From positions 23,287,292 through 23,351,291 of the forward strand of contig OY726572.1 of the NCBI GenBank assembly GCA_963383645.1: a stretch of 64,000 nucleotides of DNA, given 5' to 3'. The notes under the pieces were generated by a model. That model saw nothing but the letters and a program-made list of their open reading frames with translations. It was not told where the DNA came from and ran no database searches. The stretch comes from Muscardinus avellanarius. Lineage: Eukaryota > Chordata > Mammalia > Rodentia > Gliridae. Below are positions 53,601 to 62,600 of the stretch, piece by piece. Made by a program: the position numbers and the translations under genes. The stretch's first letter is position 1. Each line of letters opens with the position of its first letter.

Positions 53601-56600
53601 AGGGGTGTTCTACCTCTGAGCTATATCTCCAGCCCTATTTTATGTTTTTTATTTTGAAATAGGCTCTCACTAAGTTACTGAGCCTCCTCAAATCTGTGAT
53701 ATTCCTGTCACAGCCTTCCAAGTACTGGGATTACAGACATATGCCTCCATGCCCGGCTAGATCATAGCTTTAAATATTATCAATCCCAAAACAAAATTTA
53801 CCCAACATCGATTTTTTTAGATTTTTTTTTTTTTTTTGGCGTGTCTGGGGATGGAACCCAGGGGCATTCAACCTCCGAGCTACACCCCCTGCCCTATTTT
53901 TTATTCTTTATTTTGAAACTGGGTCTCACTGAGTTGCAGAGGGCCTCACTAAGTAGCTGAGGCTGTCCTCGAACCGCAATCCTCCGGTCTCAGCCTCCCA
54001 AATGCTGGGATTACAAGCGTGCGCCACCATGCCCGGCTTAGAAAATTGAAATAATTTTCACACCATAAAATCCAGAGTTACAGTATAATAAATGAATTTT
54101 ATTCATTTTTTATACATTCATGGGTTGTGCTATTGTCCTTCCCAAAAGAAATCCTCTATCCATTAGTGGGGACTTCCCATTTTCTCTGCCCCCTCAGTTG
54201 ATCATCACTAATTTATTTATTTTGTATCTCCATGACTTTGCCTATTCATTCATACACACTCCAATTTACATTTCTATTAGGGAACTACAATGGAAATAAA
54301 TTCTTAGTTTGTTGGTTGAAAGTAGACTATTATGAAATGTTTTCTGGTTTTTGTCTGGGGCTAATGGGGATGGCAGCTTGGAAGTGCTCAAGTTCATATT
54401 GTTTTTCTCTCCCTAGCTTACAAAGAGGCTGCAAGGACACCCTAATAGGTAAGATGTTTAGATGACTTTAGCTGCTTTGTTTTTACAAGTAAACTAGAGG
54501 TAGTCATTAAAACCATCAATATCTGAGTAGTGGGGAATGAAACAAATTCTGTCTAGCAGAAATATTTATTTATTTATCTATACATTTATTTATTTTTTGT
54601 GGGTCTGGGGATGGAACCCAGGGGCATTTGACCTCCGAGCTACACCCCTTGCCCTATATTTTTATTCTTTATTTTTGAAACAGGGTCTCACTAAGTAGCT
54701 GAGGCTGTCTGCGAACTGTGATCCTCCAATCTTGGGAGTCCTCCCAAATGCTGGGATTTGTGCACCACCATGCCCGGCTTATTTTTTTGATACTGAAGAT
54801 TGAATCCAGAGACATTCTACCTCCCTCCAAGCTACAACCCTAGGCCTTCTTATCATTTTGAAATTAGGTCTCGTTAACTTGTTGAGGCTGACCTTGCCTT
54901 TGATTCCCCAATTTCAGCTCCCAAGTACTGGGATTATAGGCATGCGCCACTGCCCCTGGCAGCAGAATTCTACCACTGACCCTTTCCCCCATATTCTTAG
55001 CTAAAAGACTAAATTTCGTGAGTCTCTTTTTCTAGATACTTTGATTAAACACTTAAACAGGAAGTTAGCATCTCAGAGATGCTAAGCTTACAGCATCATT
55101 GGTATCTATAAAATAGTTTTTTTTCCCCTGACTTTTTTCTTGATACATGCTTCATTAGCTTTCTGAGCTCACAAAAGAGAAAGATAATTCATTAAATAGA
55201 ACTGGCTTTCATAGTTTTGGTCTATATTTACCTTGTAATGCTGGTGTCAAAAACTTTGTTAGCTACACACAGTGAATAGATATTAGGTTCAAATATGAGC
55301 CTAAAGTGTAGAGTCAATCTCAGTTTGGATGAAGATGACTGGCCTGGTCTCAGTTATGAAGTGAGCCGTGTCACATTGAATTGTTTGATAGGGAGGGGTT
55401 TTCCAGCCCTTCCCCTCGGAGGCTGGTGTTCTACAGGACTCTGAGGTAGATTTTGTGAAAGAATGAAAGGACTTTGAAGTGAACACGTGTTGATTATTAT
55501 GGTCATCTTTAGATAATACCGTAACAGATTTTCACTTGCTTATCTAGGTTTTTCTAATTTTATTACTCAATTTAAAATTTTGAACTTAGGAACATTAGTT
55601 AACTTGGATTTTTTTCTTTTTCCAGTGCCGTTTTAATGGTTCAATGGCTGAAATGTGTATTAACGGTTCATGCATCCTACCTATCCACAGTAAGTCTTTT
55701 CTGAGTATGAATAGTTTGGCTTTTGTAAAGGATTATAAACTTTGATAAGTAGCTAAACAAAAGTAACCCCTTATCTTTCTTCAGCCATTAGATGCTTCCT
55801 TTAAAGATTTACTTTTCCCAAGGTGCATTGACATAACCCTTTCATAATGCCACTGTTGTGGCCTTTAATAAATTGGTCTCTTGTTCTACTGGATTTTAAA
55901 GTAATATATACAGAGGGCTTTGAAAAATAAAGGATTGGGAAAATGCTATATATTTTGACATACTAGCATTTTTCTATACATATAACCTCAACAAAATTTT
56001 TATATTCCGTATGTTTTTGCCCTCCCTTTAAAACATTTTATCAGGTTTTTAAAGTTTTTTCATGTGTTAACATACATGTGTTACCTTATCCCAGGAGAAT
56101 AAAAGGTGGTTTGTAATAAAAATAAATGATTTAGCCAGGCATGGTGGTGCATGCTTACAATCTTAGCATTTGGGAGGCTGAAATAGGATTGTGGTTTGTG
56201 GACAGCCTCAGATACTTAGTGAGGCCCTTTGAACTCAGTGAGACCGTGTTTCAGGGTAAAGAATAAAAAAATAGGATTGAGGGTATAGCTCAGAGGTAGA
56301 ATGCCCCTGAGTTCTGTCCCCAATACCTTAAAAAAAAAAAAAAGATTTAACACTATTGATATAAGTAGTAGACAAAGGCATAAAATCTTAAAGTAATATA
56401 AAAAAAATCCTATATGCTATAAGTTGAGCTCTTTACCATCCATTATATCAGTTGTGTTTTAAGCCAGAAATACAGTTATACACTTTATTCCTGTATTTGA
56501 GTATCTGGTGCTTTATTTTCTTAAAGATTTTAGTGGATAGTTGAAAATTTCTTAATTGCTCTTTAACCTATAGCTCTTCATATCTTAACCCAGTTTCACC

Positions 56601-59600
56601 CACCTCCTTCCTGGTCACTGTCCCATTTTCTCTGTCTCAGAGTCTTTTGCCTGCATTGGTTTGAAATAGGGAAAACTAATGGATAACCTGCTTTGAGGTC
56701 AGCAGTTCGTTCTTTGGGTGTCCAGAGAGAACTTTACCAAAATGTTAGAAAGAGGGAGAGACAATCAACAGTAAGATCCTCCAGCCTGCAGGAATCTTGG
56801 AGGAGAATTGGAGGCAGTGGTGAGTGGAGTGGTGATCTGAGTTGAATGATTAAAGCAAACATTACATCCTAGGACTCTGGCTAGAAAACTGGGTAATACT
56901 AACCCATTTACTTGCATTGAAGCAAGAACAGATCCAGGGGCCTGTGGGGAAATCCCTCCTAGAATCAACTCCTGAGTTACAAATACCAGAAGTTGCATAA
57001 CATTCAAGGTCATGTCATAGTAAAGAAGTACGGGCTGGGTGTGGTAGCACATGCCTGTAATCCCAGCACTTGGGAGGCTGAGCCGCAGGTTGCAGGACAG
57101 CCTCAGCAAGTAACGAGACTCTAAGCAACCTAGTGAGGCCCTGTTTCAAAACAAAAAACAAAGGGCTGGGGATAAAGCTCAAAGGTAGAATGACCCTGGG
57201 TTCAATCCCCAGTACCACACACACACAAAAAGTATATCAGGAAGGTGTGGTGTGGAGAGGGCCTCACAATCCACCAACAGTATTTTTAAGAAAGCCGTGC
57301 TTTCCTTCCTTCTTTTCCTGCATTTCTTTTTTTTCTTATCAAATACCTTTAAATGGCTCCTCTAAGCCAAGGTCTGTGCTAGGCATCTAGACTCAGAAGG
57401 TGTTCAGATCCCTATCTTGGAGCTCACAGTCTGAATGGGGACACATGGGACGTAGTGATAAGTTGAAATGCATTTGCAATAAACCTTGTGTTTGCACCTG
57501 TCTGTTATTAAAAGTTACTAACATTGAAGTAAAATACAATTTTTTTTTTTTTTTTTTTTGTGGTACTGGGTTTCCTAGAAGCCCTTCTACCTCCGGGCTA
57601 CACTCCCAGACCTATTTTTACATTTTTATTTGGAAACAGGGTCTCCTAAGCCAGTGTGCGCGGCTGGCTTCGAACCTGCGCGATCCTCCTGTCTCTGCCT
57701 CCCAAGCACGGAGATTACAAGCGTGTGCTACCACGCCCGGCGAAGTAAAATACAATTTTATGTTTGTCAGAAATAGGAGGGCGAGTAAAAGCTAATTAAA
57801 GGGAAAGTATGGGCCCCCTTGTTTTGTAGCTGTACCACAGGTTCAAGATAATCCCCTCTTCCCCATGGTGCTGGGATGAAATAGAGACACAAAAGGTCAC
57901 AGACTTGAGCCTGGCGTGGTGCTGCATGCTTTTGATCTCAGCACTTGGAAGGCTGAGACAGGAGGAGCATGGGTTTGAGGACAGCTTTGGTAATATAGTG
58001 AGACTTGGGGGGTACTGGCGTTCCTGAAAGCCCTTCCACCTCTGGGCTACACTCCCAGACCTATTTTATACTTTTTTTTATTTTTGGAAACAGGTTCTCT
58101 TAAGCCAGCGCGGCTGGCTTCGAACCTGCGCGATCCTCCTGTCTCTGCATCCCAAGCGCGGGGATTACAAGTGTGCACCACCATGCCCGGCTTTAGTGAG
58201 ACTCTTAGCACCCCAGCAAGACCCTGTTTCAAAACAAAATACCAAAAAGGGCTGCCGCTGTAGCTTGGTGGTAAAATGTCCCTGGGTCCCATCACCAGTA
58301 CCACCAAAAACAGACAGATAGCAACAAAACCAAACAGGCAAAGCAAACAGATTTGTCACTGTATCTTAAACCTGTGATCCTCCTGTCTCAGCCTCTCAAG
58401 TACTGGGATTACAAGTGTGTACCACCACGCCCAGCTCGTTAGTTTTCCAAAGTCATTTTTTTCTGCTAGGATATGGAGGGTGTTCCATGGAAATTTGCGA
58501 TGTTGCCAGGCAAGTATCACAAGCAGCCACTGCTGTCGGAAGTACATGTGGACAGAAGCAGTGGCTGAGCGCTGAGGCACAGCTGAGTGGATTTGTTGTC
58601 AACTCTAGAATGTGACTGTAATTTCAAACAATCATTTTTTTCCCCCTAGTTGCCTGACCTGGTACACCAGCTGGGGACACTCTACCAGCTAATGGAAAGC
58701 AGAGTCAAAACTTTTCAGAAACTCTCACACCTTCATGGAAAGCTTATCCTTCTAATTACGCAAGTGAGTAATTCAAATTGTTCAGCCTTCAATTTTGATT
58801 GTGAGAGGAATAAGGATTGTTTACCCAATCAGCCAGAGCTCCCTCTTTCAGCAGGTAAATGAGAATCTAGTCCTTAATGTGGAAGTATGATACCTGTTTG
58901 ATAGAGGATTTAGTTATACCTATTGCAGCTTTTTTGTGGTACTAGAGATCGAATTCAGAGGCATTCTACCTCTGAGCTATTCCTGTAGCCCGATTTTTTT
59001 TTTTTTTTTTTTTAAATAGAGTCTTGGCTAAGCTGTTGAGGCTGGTCTTGAACGTGAGATTCTGCGATCCTTCTGTCTCAGTCTCCCAAGTACTGGCATT
59101 ACAAGTATGTACCAGTGCCTGGCATTGTTTCAACTTCCATTCAAGCCTTTTCTCACCGCTATATTTCAGTTGTTAATATAGTTAAGTTATAGGGTATTTC
59201 TGTAGGTAGAAGTTTTGACACAAAAATATTTTAATTACCTCAGAGTGTTTTCCAGCTTTTACAGAGTAATTCTTTCCCTCTTTATTCAAAGCTTTGTTTT
59301 GCCCTGCCTTCGTTGCACATTTTCTTCCTGTTGTTGATTCAGGTGTGGTGAGGGTAAATGGGCCAGTGGCAGGATGTGGACGTGGCGATGTTGTGATGTG
59401 TGGGACAGGCTTACGCTTTGCCTCATAATTCTACTCTGCCCTTCAGGTTACAGCATCAGAGAAAACAAAAGGCATGCCTTCCCCTGGACAGAAGGCAAAG
59501 CTGGTGTATGAAGAAGGTAAAGGTGTGGGTGGGGTTGTGTCTAGACGGGAACAGTTAGTGTTGCACAGTGACTCGGTCTGCTATCTTACTTGTAATAACA

Positions 59601-62600
59601 TTCATGTAAGGTCTTGCTTTGGCATACCCCTCTAATAAAATAGCCAAGCCTGCCTGGAGCAAAACGCTCCAGTGAAATAAGGAAAGAGAAGGCACAGGTG
59701 TGATAGAGCAATAAAGAAAAGGCACATTAAGCTCAGACCTTTGTGTGTGTATGTGGTTCTAGGGATTGAACCCCAGGGGCAAGGCTACATCCCCGTCCTG
59801 TTTTATTCTTATTTTGAAACAAGGTCTCAGCTAAGTTGCAGAGGGCTTCACGAGGTTGCTGAGGCTGGCTACAAACCTTGAGATCCTCTTGTCTCAGCCT
59901 CCCAAGAACTGGGATTACAATCATGTGTCACCATGACCAGCAGTGGAAGATCTTTAAAGAGAAGAACCCTAAAGAGATTTGCCTATACATGTAAAAACAT
60001 AGGTGAGCGCCGGGCGTGGTGGCGCACGCTTGTAATCCCCGCGCTTGGGAGGCGGAGACAGGAGGATCACGCGGGTTAGAAGCCAGCCGCGCTGGCTTAA
60101 GAGACCCTGTTTCCAAAAATAAAACAAATTGGTCTGGGAGTGTAGCCTGGAGGTAGAAGGGCTACCAGGAACCTCAGTACCACAAGACAAAACAAAACAA
60201 AACGAAAACCATAGGTGATACTGGTAATTCATTAGGAAACTTTAATAACCAAAATTGACCTGAGAGTCAGAAGCTCTAAATTAACTTAATCAAAAACCCA
60301 TCAGAAGATAACCGGGCCCATTAGTTTTATATGATTTTTATCAAACCTTCAAGGAACAAATCCAAACAGTTTAAACATTTTATGAGTCAAGTATAACTTT
60401 ACTAACAGTTAAAACCAGAAAAGTATAGTGAAGAGAACTATTTACTTATTTAGATTTTTGTGGCACTGGAGATTGAACCCAGGGGCCATGCTCAGCCTTT
60501 GAGCTATACTCCCATCCCTATTTTTATTTGGAAATGGTCTTGCTAGGTTGATCAGAATCTATTTGTTGAGCCTGTTCTCAAACCTGGGATTCTCCTGTCT
60601 TAGCCTCCCAAGTACTGGGATTATAAGTGTGTGCCACTACGCCCAGCTAAGAAAACATTTTAGACCATCCAAGATCATTAAGTACCAAATTGATTATAGA
60701 AGTGTTTAAGTTAAATTACTATGCCATTGTCAAGTAGAGTTTATTTAAAGATTATAAGGTGATTTAGCATACAAAATCTTAATATAGTCATTACATTAAG
60801 AGATTAACTGAGCTGGGCATGGTGGCGCACGCTTGTAATCCCAGCATTTGGGAAGCTGAAACAGGAGGATCGTGTTTTGAGGACAGCTTCAGCTACTTAG
60901 TGAGGCCCTTTGCAATTCAGTGAGACCTGTTTCTTTTTTTCTTTCTTTTTTTTTTTTTTGGTGGTACTGGGGTTTCTGGAAGCCCTTCTACCTCTGGGCT
61001 ATACTCCCAGACCTATTTTTTTTATTTTTGGAAACAGGGTCTCTTAAAAGCCAGCGTGGCTGACTTCGAACCTGTGCAATCCTCCTGTCTCCGCCTCCCA
61101 AGTGCGGGGATTACAAGCGTGCGCCACCATGCCCGGCGGAGACCCTGTTTCTTAAAAAAAAAAATACGGCTGGGGGTGTAGCTCAGAGGTACAATGCCCC
61201 TGGGTTGCATCCCCAGTACTGCAACAACAACAAAAGAGAGATTGATTGATTGATTACTGGAGAACACTGTATATTAAACCTTTTTAATTTTTAAAAATTT
61301 TGATAGTAGGGATTGAACTCGGGGCATTCTACTTCTAGCCCTAATCTTACTATTTTATTTTTTATTTTGAAATAGTCACTAAGAGACTGGCCACAATCCT
61401 GACATCCTCTTGTATCAGCCTCCCAAGCATTGGGATTATGAGTATGTGCCTGCAACCACATCTTGCTCAAGTATTACCTTTTTTCCCCCCCAGTTCTGGG
61501 GATGAAACCCAGGGGAATTCTACCTCCGAGCTATACCCTCTGCCCTATATTTTTATTCTTTTTTTACTTTGAAACAGGGTCTCACTGAGTTGCAGAGGGT
61601 CTCATTAAGTAGCTGAGGCTGTCTGTGACCTGTGATCCTCTTGTCTCAGCCTCCCAAATGCTAGGATTACAAGTGTGTTCCAGCATGTCTGGCCAAGTAT
61701 TCTTAATAAGTATAGAAAAATATTTTTTATGGAAAATTTTTCTACATCCTCTTGGGTTATTTTTGGTGCTCCAGAAATGGTTAGCTAGTTGGCTTGCTTG
61801 CTTTGTTTGTTTTGTGGCACTGGGACTTGTACCCAAGGGGATTCTACTTCTGAGCTATACCCCTTGTCTTAGCCTCCAAGGTACTGGGATTACAAGTGTG
61901 TGCCACCATCTCTACTTGACTTAGTTTTTTTTTTTTTTTTGTTTGTTTGTTTGTTTTGTTTTGTTTGGCGGTACTTGGGATGGAACACTGGGCCTTTCTG
62001 CCTCCTGGCTATCCTCCCAGACCTATTTTATATTTTACTTGAAAACAGTCTCACTAAGTTGCTGAGAGCCTCACTAAATAGCTGAGGCTGGCTTCGAACC
62101 TGCGCGATTGTCCTGTCTCCAGCCTCCTAAGTGCTGGGATTACAAGTGTACGCCACCACACCCAGCTGGCTTAGTATTTTAAGATGAGATTTTGTTATGA
62201 TTATTTTTATGCACATAATGTTACTTTTTGGATGGGTGATAGCTGAATATAAATACTATTTCTAAAAGCAAATTTAGAAACAGTTGGGCACAATAGCCCT
62301 GTTATTTGGGTGGCTGACACAGGATTGTACATTTGAGGCCAGCCTAGGCAACTTAGACCCTATCTCGAAATAAAGAACTCAAAGGGCTAATCCGTGGGGT
62401 GGGGGGTAAATTCAGAAATCTGGTCCTGCACTGTGTTCTCTGCTTCTCACTAAACGAAGGCTGGTTTCTCCTACAGAATCTTCTGAAGAGGAGTCTGACG
62501 ATGAAATAGCAGACAAGGATTCTGATGTGAGTGGTTTGTTTCCTGGTGCATACATTTGCCTTATACCCTCATATTCTTTAAGGATAAGCCCTTCACAGAT

